Origin: SCQX01 sp035720945
Lineage (GTDB): Bacteria > Pseudomonadota > Gammaproteobacteria > Burkholderiales > Burkholderiaceae_B
Length of the DNA: 32,852 bases
Reading direction: 5' to 3'
Assembly (NCBI GenBank): GCA_035720945.1
Contig: DASTNK010000078.1
Coordinates: 1 to 32,852, forward strand
The notes under the pieces: generated by a model
What the model was told of the DNA's origin: nothing
What the model saw: only the letters and a program-made list of their open reading frames with translations
Database searches by the model: none
Part shown: piece by piece, positions 22,552 through 30,426 of the stretch
How the letters are laid out: each line of letters opens with the position of its first letter
How positions within the stretch are numbered: position 1 is the stretch's first letter
Position numbers and translations under genes: made by a program

Positions 22552-23984
22552 TCTCCACCAATCTGGTCACCCTGCTCTACCTGATCGCCTCGGTCTGTTT
22601 CATCCAGGCCCTGAAGGGCCTGTCGAGCCCCACCACCTCCCGGCGCGGCAATGCGTTCGGCATGGTCGGCATGGCCATCGCCGTGCTCACCACCGCGGCC
22701 CTCATCGTCGGGCTGGCCACCCAGGGCACCGCTGTTATCGGCCTGGGTTGGATCATCCTGGGGCTGCTCATTGGCGGCACGTTCGGCACCTTCCTGGCCA
22801 AGCGGGTCGAAATGACCAAAATGCCCGAGCTCATCGCCTTCATGCACAGCATGATCGGCCTGGCGGCGGTCGCCATCGCCATCGCCGTCATCTCCGAACC
22901 CCACGCCTTCAACATCGCCCTGCCCGGCCAGCCGCTGCCCACCGGCAACCGGTTCGAACTCGTCATCGGCACGTTCATCGGCGCCATCACCTTCTCCGGC
23001 TCTGTCATCGCCTTCGGCAAGCTGTCGGGCACCTACAAGTTCCGCCTGTTCAAGGGCGCGCCCGTGGTGTTCCAGGGCCAGCACCTGCTCAACCTGGTGC
23101 TCGTCATCGTCATGCTGGCCTTCGGCGCCGGCTTTATCGCCACCCAATCGTGGCTGCCCTACGTCATCATGCTGCTGCTCGCCTTCGCCCTGGGCGTGCT
23201 CATCATCATCCCCATCGGCGGCGCCGACATGCCGGTCGTCATCTCCATGCTCAACAGCTATTCGGGGTGGGCCGCGGCCGGCATCGGGTTCTCGCTGAAC
23301 AACCCCATGCTCATCATCGCGGGTTCGCTGGTGGGCTCATCGGGCGCGATCCTGTCCTACATCATGTGCAAGGCCATGAACCGCTCGTTCTTCAACGTCA
23401 TCCTCGGTGGCTTCGGCAATGAAGGCGGGGCGGCGCAAACCGGCGAGCACGCACAACGCAACGTAAAGTCTGGCAGCCCCGAAGACGCCGCGTTCCTCAT
23501 GTCCAACGCCGAGACCGTCACCATCGTTCCCGGCTATGGCCTGGCCGTCGCGCGCGCCCAGCACGCCCTGAAAGAGCTCACTGAAAAACTCTCGATCGCC
23601 GGCGTCACCATCAAATACGCCATCCACCCCGTGGCAGGCCGCATGCCGGGCCACATGAACGTCCTCCTGGCCGAAGCCGACGTCCCCTACGACCAGGTCT
23701 TCGAAATGGAGGATATCAACGGCGAATTCCCCCAGACCGACGTCGTGCTCGTCCTGGGCGCCAACGACGTCGTCAACCCCGCCGCCAAGAACGACCCGAA
23801 ATCCCCCATCGCGGGCATGCCTATCCTCGAAGCCTACAAGGCCCGCACCGTCATCGTGAACAAGCGCACCATGGCCGCCGGCTACGCCGGCCTCGACAAC
23901 GAGCTCTTCTACATGGACAAGACCATGATGGTCTTCGGCGACGCCAAGAAAGTCATCGAGGACATGATCAAGGCGCTGGAATAG
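22548..23984 (+). CDS. pntB: NAD(P) transhydrogenase subunit beta
   Basis: PntB carries most of the membrane domain II (about eight or nine helices in residues 1-275) and the NADP-binding domain III at the C terminus. Domain III shows VTIVPGYGLAVARAQHALKELTEKL, YAIHPVAGRMPGHMNVLLAEADVPYD, VVLVLGANDVVNPAAKNDPKSPIAGMP and the GYAGLDNELFYMDKTMMVFGDAKK end, all diagnostic of NADP(H) binding. The 478-residue length is normal. The histidine FMHSMIGLA in an early helix is part of the proton path. The gene ends 27 bases from the stop of the convergent aldehyde dehydrogenase. Confidence 0.98.
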   Translation: MISTNLVTLLYLIASVCFIQALKGLSSPTTSRRGNAFGMVGMAIAVLTTAALIVGLATQGTAVIGLGWIILGLLIGGTFGTFLAKRVEMTKMPELIAFMHSMIGLAAVAIAIAVISEPHAFNIALPGQPLPTGNRFELVIGTFIGAITFSGSVIAFGKLSGTYKFRLFKGAPVVFQGQHLLNLVLVIVMLAFGAGFIATQSWLPYVIMLLLAFALGVLIIIPIGGADMPVVISMLNSYSGWAAAGIGFSLNNPMLIIAGSLVGSSGAILSYIMCKAMNRSFFNVILGGFGNEGGAAQTGEHAQRNVKSGSPEDAAFLMSNAETVTIVPGYGLAVARAQHALKELTEKLSIAGVTIKYAIHPVAGRMPGHMNVLLAEADVPYDQVFEMEDINGEFPQTDVVLVLGANDVVNPAAKNDPKSPIAGMPILEAYKARTVIVNKRTMAAGYAGLDNELFYMDKTMMVFGDAKKVIEDMIKALE

Positions 23985-23987
23985 CCC

Positions 23988-24010
23988 CACGCCCCGCCAT
24001 GAGGGGAGTG
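23988..24010. terminator. Short hairpin between convergent pntB and ALDH genes
   Basis: CACGCCCC and GGGGAGTG flank a 7-base loop (CAC/GTG and CCCC/GGGG arms with one mismatch). No T-run is present. It fills almost the whole 26-base space between the two stops and may serve as a weak shared 3' structure. Confidence 0.3.
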
Positions 24011-25507
24011 TCAGCCAAACTGAATCCCCTGCGCCAGCGGCAACTCCCGTGAATAATTGACCGTATTCGTCGCCCGTCGCATATAAGTCTTCCAGGCATC
24101 CGACCCGGATTCCCGTCCGCCGCCGGTTTCCTTCTCGCCCCCGAACGCCCCGCCGATCTCGGCCCCGGACGTACCGATGTTCACGTTCGCGATCCCGCAG
24201 TCCGAACCTGACACCGACAGGAACGTCTCCGCCTCACGGAGATCCATCGTGAACACCGCCGACGACAGGCCCTGCGGCACCGCGTTCTGCAAACGCAACG
24301 CCTCGTCGAAATCCCGATAGCGCATCACATACAGAATCGGCGCGAACGTCTCCTGACACACCACGTCCGTCTGCCCCGGCATTTCAACCAGCGCCGGCGA
24401 CACATACCGCGCGGCGGGAAACTCCGCGGCCAGCATGCGCTCGCCACCGAAGACATTTCCTCCCTGCTCGCGCGCCAGCGCCAGCGCCTTTTGCATGGCT
24501 TCGAACGCCGCCACGTCGATCAGCGGCCCCACCAGCGTATCGGGCTCCAGGGGATTTCCCACGCGCGCGCTGGCATACGCCGTCTTTAGACGCGCCACCA
24601 GATCGTCCGCCACGCTTTCATGGACGATCAATCGCCGCGTCGTCGTGCAACGCTGCCCCGCCGTGCCGATGGCACCGAACAAGATGCCGCGCACCGCCAG
24701 GCCAAGATCTGCCGAAGCCCCGACAATGATGGCATTGTTGCCCCCCAGTTCCAGCAACGACCGCCCAAACCGCGCCGCCACGCGCGGCCCCACCTGGCGC
24801 CCCATGCGCGTCGAGCCAGTCGCCGACAGCAGCGCCACGCGCTCGTCGTCGACCAGCGCCTCGCCCACGTCGCGCCCGCCAATCAGTACCTGCGACAAGC
24901 CCTGCGGCGCATCGCCGAACTTCGCCAGCGCGCGCTCGAACAGCGCCTGGCACGCCAGCGCGGTCAACGGCGTTTTTTCCGATGGCTTCCACACCACCGC
25001 GTTTCCACACACGATGGCCAGCGCCGTATTCCAGGACCACACCGCGACGGGGAAATTGAACGCCGAAATGACGCCCACCACCCCCAGCGGATGCCAGGTC
25101 TCCATCATGCGATGGCCCGGTCGTTCGGAAGCGATGGTCAGGCCGTACAACTGGCGGGAAAGGCCGAGCGCGAAGTCACAGATGTCGATCATTTCCTGGA
25201 CCTCGCCCATGCCCTCAGCCAGGATCTTGCCGGCCTCGATCGACACCAGCCGACCCAATGCCGCCTTGCTGGCGCGCAGCTCATGGCCGAAGAGGCGGAT
25301 CAATTCGCCCCGCCGGGGCGCCGGAACCGTCCTCCAGGCCAGGAAGGCGTTTTTGGCTTCGCCAATGGCTGCGATCGTGTCGTCGCGCGCATGCTCGCGC
25401 AAGCGCGCGATTTCCGCGCCATCGATCGGGGAATGGACGGCAAGCGTGCCGCCCTGCAACCTTGAAGGGGCCACACCCAGGCCTTCCAGCAATTCCGAAG
25501 TAGTCAT
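24011..25507 (-). CDS. ALDH7-type semialdehyde dehydrogenase (piperideine-6-carboxylate dehydrogenase-like)
   Basis: This 498-residue NAD(P)-dependent aldehyde dehydrogenase has the features of the ALDH7/AmaB family, which oxidises 2-aminoadipate 6-semialdehyde (in equilibrium with piperideine-6-carboxylate). Landmarks are ISAFNFPVAVWSWN (catalytic Asn151), GSTRMGRQV, LLELGGNN (Glu253), GTAGQRCTTTRR (nucleophile Cys287) and the ALDH7-typical end FGGEKETGGGRESGSDAWKTYMRRATNTVNYS. The start at ATG 25507 gives the family N terminus; an open frame to 25573 is not needed. The gene is divergent from an FAD oxidase, and the cluster includes a ketimine reductase, which fits lysine/pipecolate breakdown. 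Substrate is inferred from family and context. No gene symbol is assigned because the substrate is not proven. Confidence 0.88.
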   Translation of the reverse strand: MTTSELLEGLGVAPSRLQGGTLAVHSPIDGAEIARLREHARDDTIAAIGEAKNAFLAWRTVPAPRRGELIRLFGHELRASKAALGRLVSIEAGKILAEGMGEVQEMIDICDFALGLSRQLYGLTIASERPGHRMMETWHPLGVVGVISAFNFPVAVWSWNTALAIVCGNAVVWKPSEKTPLTALACQALFERALAKFGDAPQGLSQVLIGGRDVGEALVDDERVALLSATGSTRMGRQVGPRVAARFGRSLLELGGNNAIIVGASADLGLAVRGILFGAIGTAGQRCTTTRRLIVHESVADDLVARLKTAYASARVGNPLEPDTLVGPLIDVAAFEAMQKALALAREQGGNVFGGERMLAAEFPAARYVSPALVEMPGQTDVVCQETFAPILYVMRYRDFDEALRLQNAVPQGLSSAVFTMDLREAETFLSVSGSDCGIANVNIGTSGAEIGGAFGGEKETGGGRESGSDAWKTYMRRATNTVNYSRELPLAQGIQFG

Positions 25508-25616
25508 GTCTCTTCTGCTCGCAATGAATTTTTGATTGTCACGGGATATGCTGAACACGCCGCCGCGCCGCACGCATCCCCGGTACGGAACGCCTGCTTG
25601 CCGCTGGCCCTGTTCA

Positions 25617-25671
25617 GATGAGTCTCATCGCAGAATAGCATAATAATTCCTATACGAAAATTTATTATCAA
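25617..25671. promoter_or_regulatory. Divergent ALDH / FAD-oxidase control region with two palindromes
   Basis: Two symmetric elements sit in the 253-base gap. GATGAG-T-CTCATC (25617-25629) is a perfect 13-bp palindrome. ATAATAA (25640-25646) and TTATTAT (25662-25668) form a 7-bp inverted repeat with a 15-base spacer in a strongly AT-rich patch. On the minus strand a promoter fits here: TTGATA (25671-25666) and AATTAT (25648-25643) with 17-base spacing, for the ALDH gene. It overlaps the second repeat, which suggests repression. The XRE-cupin regulator encoded nearby is the natural candidate binder, by inference only. Confidence 0.45.
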
Positions 25672-25685
25672 AAGGGAAATCACCT

Positions 25686-25730
25686 ATGGAAGCCTGGCCA
25701 CCGCCCAACAACAATGGGGGCATCGCATGA
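25686..25730 (+). CDS. Possible 14-residue leader peptide upstream of the FAD oxidase
   Basis: An ATG at 25686 follows a good purine-rich ribosome site (AAAAGGGAAA at 25670-25679) and encodes MEAWPPPNNNGGIA, then TGA. It is in the same frame as the downstream oxidase, which restarts 30 bases later. The peptide has three prolines and three asparagines in a row, and polyproline is slow to translate. A second short frame, ATG 25727 to a TGA at 25778-25780, overlaps it by ATGA and runs across the oxidase start in another frame. A role in attenuation or re-initiation is possible; it may equally be chance. No homologue is known to me. Confidence 0.3.
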   Translation: MEAWPPPNNNGGIA

Positions 25731-25760
25731 ACCGCAAACAAACCGGAGCACCGCGCAAAC

Positions 25761-26942
25761 ATGCCTTTCGATACTTATGACGTGATCATCGCGGGCGGCG
25801 CGGCCGCCGGCAGCGCCGCGGCCTATTTCCTGACGGCGAACCCCGACTTCAACGGCAAGGTGCTGGTCGTCGAGAAGGACTTCACTTATCAACACTGCGC
25901 CACCACCCTCTCGGCCGCCTCGATACGACATCAGTTCTCCACGCCGGAGAACATCCGGATGTCGCAATTCGGCACACAATTCCTGCGCGGTTTCGGCGCC
26001 ACGATGGCTGTGGATGGCATCGAACCGGACGCCGCCTTTCACGAAGCCGGATACCTGTTCCTGGCCACCTCCGCAGGCATGAATGTGCTTCGCGAGAACC
26101 ATGCCACCCAGAAGGATCTGGGTGTCGATGTGGCTCTGCTGAATCCCACCCAGCTCACGCAACGCTACCCCTGGCTCAACACTTCGGACCTGGCCGCCGG
26201 CTCCCTGGGTCTGTCCGGCGAAGGCTGGCTGGATGCTTATGGCATGATGCAGGGCCTGCGCAGGAAAGCCATCGCGCAAGGTGCCCGATATATCGAGAAC
26301 ACGGTGACGGGCGTGCGGCACGAGGGTCGACGCATCGTCGGCGTGACCCTGTCCGATGGCACCCATCTCGATTGCGGCACACTCATCAACACCGCCGGCA
26401 CCGGCGCCCCCGCACTGGCCCGGCTCGCCGGCATCGCGCTACCCGTGGAGGCGCGCAAGCGCTGCGTATTCCACTTCCAATGCCCCGCCCCCCTGCCCGA
26501 CTGCCCGATGGTCATCGACCCAAGTGGCGCCTACTTCCGGCCAGAGGGCAACGGGTTCATTGGCGGCATCTCGCCCGACGAGGCGCATGATCCCGAATGC
26601 TTCGATTTCGACGTCCAGCATGAAGTCTTCGAAGACGTCCTCTGGCCGCTTCTGGCACAACGCGTTCCGGCCTTCGAGGCCTTGCGCCGACTCAATGCCT
26701 GGGCGGGCCATTACGACATGAACACCGTCGACCACAACGTCATCATCGGCGCCCACCCCGACATCGACAACATGCTGTTCGCCAATGGCTTCAGCGGCCA
26801 CGGCATGCAACAATCGCCCGCTGTGGGGCGCGCACTGTCCGAACTGGTGACCTGGGGCGGATTCCGCACGCTGGATCTGTCGCGCCTGGGATGGGCGCGC
26901 ATCCTGGAGCACCGCCCGATCGTGGAAAAGAACATCGTCTGA
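25761..26942 (+). CDS. FAD-dependent DAO-family amino-acid/amine oxidoreductase
   Basis: This 393-residue flavoprotein belongs to the DadA/SoxB-type D-amino-acid-oxidase superfamily. YDVIIAGGAAAGSAAAYFL (residues 6-24) is the ADP-binding fold; the Gly pattern GGAAAG departs from the usual GGGxxG. The protein ends with NMLFANGFSGHGMQQSPAVGRALSELV, the typical FAD-closing motif. YPWLNTSDLAAGSLGLSGEGWLDAYGMMQGLRRKAIAQGARY is the substrate-domain hallmark. Enzymes of this group oxidise secondary amines, including sarcosine, pipecolate and proline. With an ALDH7 and a ketimine reductase next to it, a pipecolate oxidase role is plausible but unproven. ATG 25761 has CGGAG twelve bases upstream, a long spacing. 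Confidence 0.85.
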   Translation: MPFDTYDVIIAGGAAAGSAAAYFLTANPDFNGKVLVVEKDFTYQHCATTLSAASIRHQFSTPENIRMSQFGTQFLRGFGATMAVDGIEPDAAFHEAGYLFLATSAGMNVLRENHATQKDLGVDVALLNPTQLTQRYPWLNTSDLAAGSLGLSGEGWLDAYGMMQGLRRKAIAQGARYIENTVTGVRHEGRRIVGVTLSDGTHLDCGTLINTAGTGAPALARLAGIALPVEARKRCVFHFQCPAPLPDCPMVIDPSGAYFRPEGNGFIGGISPDEAHDPECFDFDVQHEVFEDVLWPLLAQRVPAFEALRRLNAWAGHYDMNTVDHNVIIGAHPDIDNMLFANGFSGHGMQQSPAVGRALSELVTWGGFRTLDLSRLGWARILEHRPIVEKNIV

Positions 26943-27030
26943 TGCGCGGCATGTCACACTCTGACGGAGGCCGTCGCGCAAGCCGCCCGCTCGACCCACG
27001 CAGGCCCGACAACACTACTGGATACCCCGC

Positions 27031-27657
27031 TTGAACCGCACACCCTCAACCTCGAATCCCCCCGCGCTGCCCGAACGGCTGCGATCGCTGCGGCAGTCGC
27101 GCGGCTGGACCCTGGACAGGACCGGCAAGGCCAGTGGCGTGGCCGCCTCCACGCTTTCCAAGATCGAGAACGGCCTGATGTCGCCCACTTACGACGTACT
27201 GCTCAAGCTGGCGGACGGCTTGGGGCTGGACGTGGCGGAGCTATTCGCGCCGGCCCGGGCCCACATGGGCGCCGGACGCTGCAGCGTAGAGCGCCAGGAT
27301 GGCGGCGAAATCCATGAAACCCCGTTGTATCGCCACAGACTGCTGTGCTCACAGTTGTCGCACAAGCGCATGATGCCTTTCGTCACCACCATCAAGGCCC
27401 ACTCCCTGGCCGAGAACGAGGGATGGAGCCGCCACGACGGCGAAGAATTCGTCTACGTGCTGAAGGGCGCGGTGGAACTGCACACCGAGTATTACCAGCC
27501 CACCACCCTGAAGGCTGGAGACTGTTTCTACATAGACAGCCGCATGCGTCACCGTGTCGTCAATCGCGGCAAGATCGACGCGAAGGTCATCTGGGTCAGC
27601 ACCCAGCAGGGCGTGCCAGGACAGCACGCGCTCAATCACGAAGGCCACGCCGACTGA
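27031..27657 (+). CDS. XRE-family regulator with C-terminal cupin
   Basis: This 208-residue protein has an HTH_3 domain at residues 14-70 (LPERLRSLRQSRGWTLDRTGKASGVAASTLSKIENGLMSPTYDVLLKLADGLGL). A cupin_2 domain follows at about 115-190 (GWSRHDGEEFVYVLKGAVELHTEYYQPTTLKAGDCFYIDSRMRHRVVN). The HxGEEFxYVLxG pattern and late HRVxN are the cupin ligand positions. Such proteins (PuuR-like) repress amine or amino-acid catabolism genes. The start is TTG 27031, because no ATG or GTG precedes the HTH; the ribosome site is weak. It lies 88 bases after the oxidase gene and 25 bases before the ketimine-reductase gene, so it probably controls the cluster and itself. Confidence 0.88.
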   Translation: MNRTPSTSNPPALPERLRSLRQSRGWTLDRTGKASGVAASTLSKIENGLMSPTYDVLLKLADGLGLDVAELFAPARAHMGAGRCSVERQDGGEIHETPLYRHRLLCSQLSHKRMMPFVTTIKAHSLAENEGWSRHDGEEFVYVLKGAVELHTEYYQPTTLKAGDCFYIDSRMRHRVVNRGKIDAKVIWVSTQQGVPGQHALNHEGHAD

Positions 27658-27682
27658 CCGCGCGCCCCCCGGAGAATACGCC

Positions 27683-28603
27683 ATGACAACCTTCCAAACA
27701 CTTTCCGTCTTCAACGCCGAAGAAACCGCGAACCTGTTGCCGTTTCCGGAACTGGTCACGGCCATCGCCACTGCCAGCGCGCAATGCGCGCGCGGCGACA
27801 TTGACGCCCCGGAACGCCAAGTGGTGCCGCTGGCGCGCGGCGCCGGCGTCATGCTGTCCATGCCGGCCACAGCCGAGGACGTCGCCATCCACAAACTCGT
27901 CAACGTCGTGCCGGGAAACCGCGCACGCGGCCTGCCCACCATTCATGGCGTCGTCACAGCCTATGATGGCGCGACAGGCCGGGAACTGTTTGTCCTGGAC
28001 GGCCCCACGGTCACGGCGCGGCGCACGGCCTCCGTCTCGATGCTGGGCCTGAAGACATTCTGTGCCAAACCTCCCCGGCGCATCGCGCTGATCGGCACCG
28101 GCAAACAGGCATCCGGCCACGTACAGGCCATCGCCGCGTTGTATCCGGGCATCGATCTCTGCATCGTCGGCCGCAGCCAAGCCAAGGCGCGGGAATTCGT
28201 CGCCGCGCACGACGGCTACCCACTCACGTTCCATGCCGCGACCGAGGCGCCGCCGGACATCGATGCCGCGCTGACGACCACCACCAGCAAAACACCGGTG
28301 TACCACTTGCCTGCGCGGGCGGGGCGCCTGGTCATCGGGGTAGGCGCCTTTGAGGCCACCGCCGCGGAAATCTCGCCGGAAACCGTCCAGGCGAGCCAAC
28401 TCTACGTCGACGACCCCGCCGGCGCGCACCAGGAGGCCGGTGACCTGATTCTAGCCGGCGTAGACTGGGCGGCCGTCCGGGCGTTGGCCGACGCGCTGGC
28501 CCATGGCGCGGACACGGCCCGCCCCATCGTGTTCAAGACCGTCGGGTGCGCAGCCTGGGATCTGGCCGCGGCAAGATGTGCCATGGCCAGATTGCAACCC
28601 TGA
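27683..28603 (+). CDS. Ornithine cyclodeaminase/mu-crystallin-family ketimine reductase (pyrroline-/piperideine-2-carboxylate reductase type)
   Basis: This 306-residue NAD(P)-dependent enzyme belongs to the OCD/mu-crystallin family. The conserved block is clear: MLSMPATAEDVAIHKLVNVVPGN (Lys71 the likely catalytic lysine), then LPTIHGVVTAYDGATGRELFVLDGPTVTARRTASVS. The nucleotide fold begins RRIALIGTGKQASGHVQAIAALYP. The sequence matches the shorter reductases that reduce pyrroline-2-carboxylate and piperideine-2-carboxylate to proline and pipecolate, rather than true ornithine cyclodeaminase. That fits the oxidase and ALDH7 nearby. ATG 27683 follows GGAGA at 27671-27675; an in-frame upstream ATG at 27554 lies inside the regulator gene and is rejected. 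A weak hairpin (ACCCG-CTT-CGGGT, 28612-28624) follows the stop, without a T-run. Confidence 0.85.
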   Translation: MTTFQTLSVFNAEETANLLPFPELVTAIATASAQCARGDIDAPERQVVPLARGAGVMLSMPATAEDVAIHKLVNVVPGNRARGLPTIHGVVTAYDGATGRELFVLDGPTVTARRTASVSMLGLKTFCAKPPRRIALIGTGKQASGHVQAIAALYPGIDLCIVGRSQAKAREFVAAHDGYPLTFHAATEAPPDIDAALTTTTSKTPVYHLPARAGRLVIGVGAFEATAAEISPETVQASQLYVDDPAGAHQEAGDLILAGVDWAAVRALADALAHGADTARPIVFKTVGCAAWDLAAARCAMARLQP

Positions 28604-28667
28604 TATGAAACACCCGCTTCGGGTATGCCCGGTCGGGGCAAACCCAGGTGGACGAAACGCGGCGATT

Positions 28668-28682
28668 TGTCTACCATAGACA
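28668..28682. promoter_or_regulatory. 15-bp palindrome upstream of the YcgR-like gene
   Basis: TGTCTA-CCA-TAGACA is a perfect inverted repeat 31 bases before the probable ATG at 28714. It overlaps a -35-like TTGTCT (28667-28672), with TACTTT at 28690-28695 as a poor -10 at 17-base spacing. It may be an operator, or chance; the leader between the putative start of transcription and the ATG would be very short. Confidence 0.4.
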
Positions 28683-28713
28683 CATCATTTACTTTGATTT
28701 ACAAAATCCCGTC

Positions 28714-29481
28714 ATGTACATCGCCACGCCGGGTCTCCTGCATGACCACGACGACCCTATGCTCATCACGGGGCGGCTTGCCATCACATCACTATTGCGC
28801 TCCCTGAAAGAACGCAAAGCCCTGGTCGGCATGCATTTGCGCGGCAGCACTCTCACCGTCATCACCGCCATCCTCCAGGTGGACGAGACCCGGGGCCTTT
28901 TCATCATCGATGCCGCGCGCGATGCGCAATTCAACAAGCGCGCCACCGACGCCGAAGATATCCGCTTCGAATCCGCCCTCGATGGCATCGGCCTGAAATT
29001 CTCAGGTGCCTATGCCTCGCCGTGCCACCACGAAGGCAAACCGGCGCTGTGTCTTGCTCTGCCGAAATCGTTGCAACGCATACAACGGCGCGAATCCTAT
29101 CGTGTCGAGGTTCCCGTCAGCCAGCCGGCCCGCTGCACGCTGACGCCAACCGACCAGAATGGGTCGGTTGCCACCGCCATCACGCTCGATCTGAAAGACA
29201 TCAGCCTGGGCGGGGTGTCGCTCATTGACAACCTCAAGCAATTACAAGCCGACCAAGGTAGCCTCTACCCAAACTGCCAGATCGTGCTGCCTGAAGCCGG
29301 CACCATCACTGCCACACTGCGCGTCGTGCGGATCCTGAAATCAACCCTGGAAAATGGGAAAACCGTCCGCCACCTGGGTTGTGCGTTCGTCGGTCTGCCA
29401 AACCCCATGTCCACCATCGTGCAGCGTTACGTGGGCCTGCTCGAGCGCAAGCTCAGCGCCAAGCGCTACGGAATCGACTAA
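28714..29481 (+). CDS. YcgR-type PilZ-domain c-di-GMP effector
   Basis: This 255-residue protein has the two-domain layout of the flagellar brake YcgR. An N-terminal YcgR domain (about residues 14-118) carries a LRGSTLTVITAILQVDETRGLFIIDAARD beta segment. The C-terminal PilZ domain (about 122-250) follows. The c-di-GMP motifs are present: RxxxR at Arg126-Arg130 (RESYR) and DxSxxG at 162-167 (DISLGG). YcgR slows flagellar rotation at high c-di-GMP; no flagellar gene lies in this window. The ATG at 28714 is chosen as the family start, but a GTG at 28648 and an ATG at 28759 are possible, and no clear ribosome site distinguishes them. Convergent with the EamA gene, six bases between stops. Confidence 0.88.
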   Translation: MYIATPGLLHDHDDPMLITGRLAITSLLRSLKERKALVGMHLRGSTLTVITAILQVDETRGLFIIDAARDAQFNKRATDAEDIRFESALDGIGLKFSGAYASPCHHEGKPALCLALPKSLQRIQRRESYRVEVPVSQPARCTLTPTDQNGSVATAITLDLKDISLGGVSLIDNLKQLQADQGSLYPNCQIVLPEAGTITATLRVVRILKSTLENGKTVRHLGCAFVGLPNPMSTIVQRYVGLLERKLSAKRYGID

Positions 29482-29487
29482 CCGCCG

Positions 29488-30426
29488 TCACGCCATGCGC
29501 CGCGCCCCCGCGACGCACAACGCCGCGACCACCATCACCACGATCATCGCCAGGGTATAGGGTTCACCCAACAGCGTCGCCGCCAGCAGCAAGCCGAAAA
29601 ATGGCTGCAGAAGCTGCAGTTGCCCAACCGTCGCGATGCCGCCACCGGCCAGGCCGCGGTACCAGAACACGAACCCGATCAGCATGCTGAAAAGCGACAC
29701 GTAGCCCAGCCCCACCCATGCCTGCGGCGGCACATTGGCGAACGTCGCGGGCCATGCCATCCAAAGCGCCACCAGCATCACCGGCAGCGCCACCACCAGC
29801 GCCCAGCAGATGACGGCCAGACCGCCCAGGCGCCGTGACAGGACCGCCCCCTCGGCATAGCCCAGCCCGCACACGAGAATCGCACCCAACATCAGCCAAG
29901 CGCCTGTCCGTGACGACGGGGCCTGATGACTGAACGCGTATCCGACCACGGCGGCCGCACCCAGCACCGCGAACAGCCAGAAGCCCCACCGGGGCCGCTC
30001 TCCGCCCCGGATCACCCCGAACAGGCTGGTCGACAACGGCAGCACACCCACGAACACAACGGACTGCGCCGCCGTGATGTGCTGCAACGCCAGCGCCGAC
30101 AGAAAGGGAAAGCCCAGCACCACGCCCAGCGCCACGACGACAAGGGACATCAGGTCGCGCCGCACGGGTATGCCCTCCCTGCGGACCACCAGGAGGGCGA
30201 TGGCCAGCAAGCCCGCGATGGACGCCCGCGCCACCGTCACGAAAGTCGGGTCGAGGCCTTGCACCGCCACACGCGTGGCGGGCAGCGAACCACTGAATAT
30301 CAGCATGCCGATGAAACCACTCACCCAGGCCGAAGCCGTAGTCATGCCACTCGTGATGTGCATTCTGCCCGCGCCGCTCATGTTGTTCACGCCGTTGGGG
30401 TTGCTCGTGCCGCTTATGCCGCTCAT
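29488..30426 (-). CDS. EamA/DMT-superfamily transporter
   Basis: This 312-residue inner-membrane protein has ten hydrophobic helices in two EamA repeats. The first begins FIGMLIFSGSLPATRVAVQGLDPTFVTVARASIAGLLAI. The second begins near GAWLMLGAILVCGLGYAEGAVLSRRLGGLAVICWALV, and the protein ends with VGQLQLLQPFFGLLLAATLLGEPYTLAMIVVMVVAALCVAGARR, all typical of this drug/metabolite transporter family. Substrate is unknown; amino acids, metabolites or toxins are common. ATG 30426 has AAGGAG at a seven-base spacing. The first 25 residues are an Asn/Gly/Ser-rich stretch that duplicates the start context (a second in-frame ATG 15 codons later). It is divergent from a MocR-type regulator, a frequent regulator-exporter pair. 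Confidence 0.9.
   Translation of the reverse strand: MSGISGTSNPNGVNNMSGAGRMHITSGMTTASAWVSGFIGMLIFSGSLPATRVAVQGLDPTFVTVARASIAGLLAIALLVVRREGIPVRRDLMSLVVVALGVVLGFPFLSALALQHITAAQSVVFVGVLPLSTSLFGVIRGGERPRWGFWLFAVLGAAAVVGYAFSHQAPSSRTGAWLMLGAILVCGLGYAEGAVLSRRLGGLAVICWALVVALPVMLVALWMAWPATFANVPPQAWVGLGYVSLFSMLIGFVFWYRGLAGGGIATVGQLQLLQPFFGLLLAATLLGEPYTLAMIVVMVVAALCVAGARRMA

Noticed and set aside
22361..23422. 353-codon frame overlapping pntAB and pntB
   Set aside because: The translation is dominated by Arg, His and Pro, the sign of an out-of-frame reading of transhydrogenase genes.
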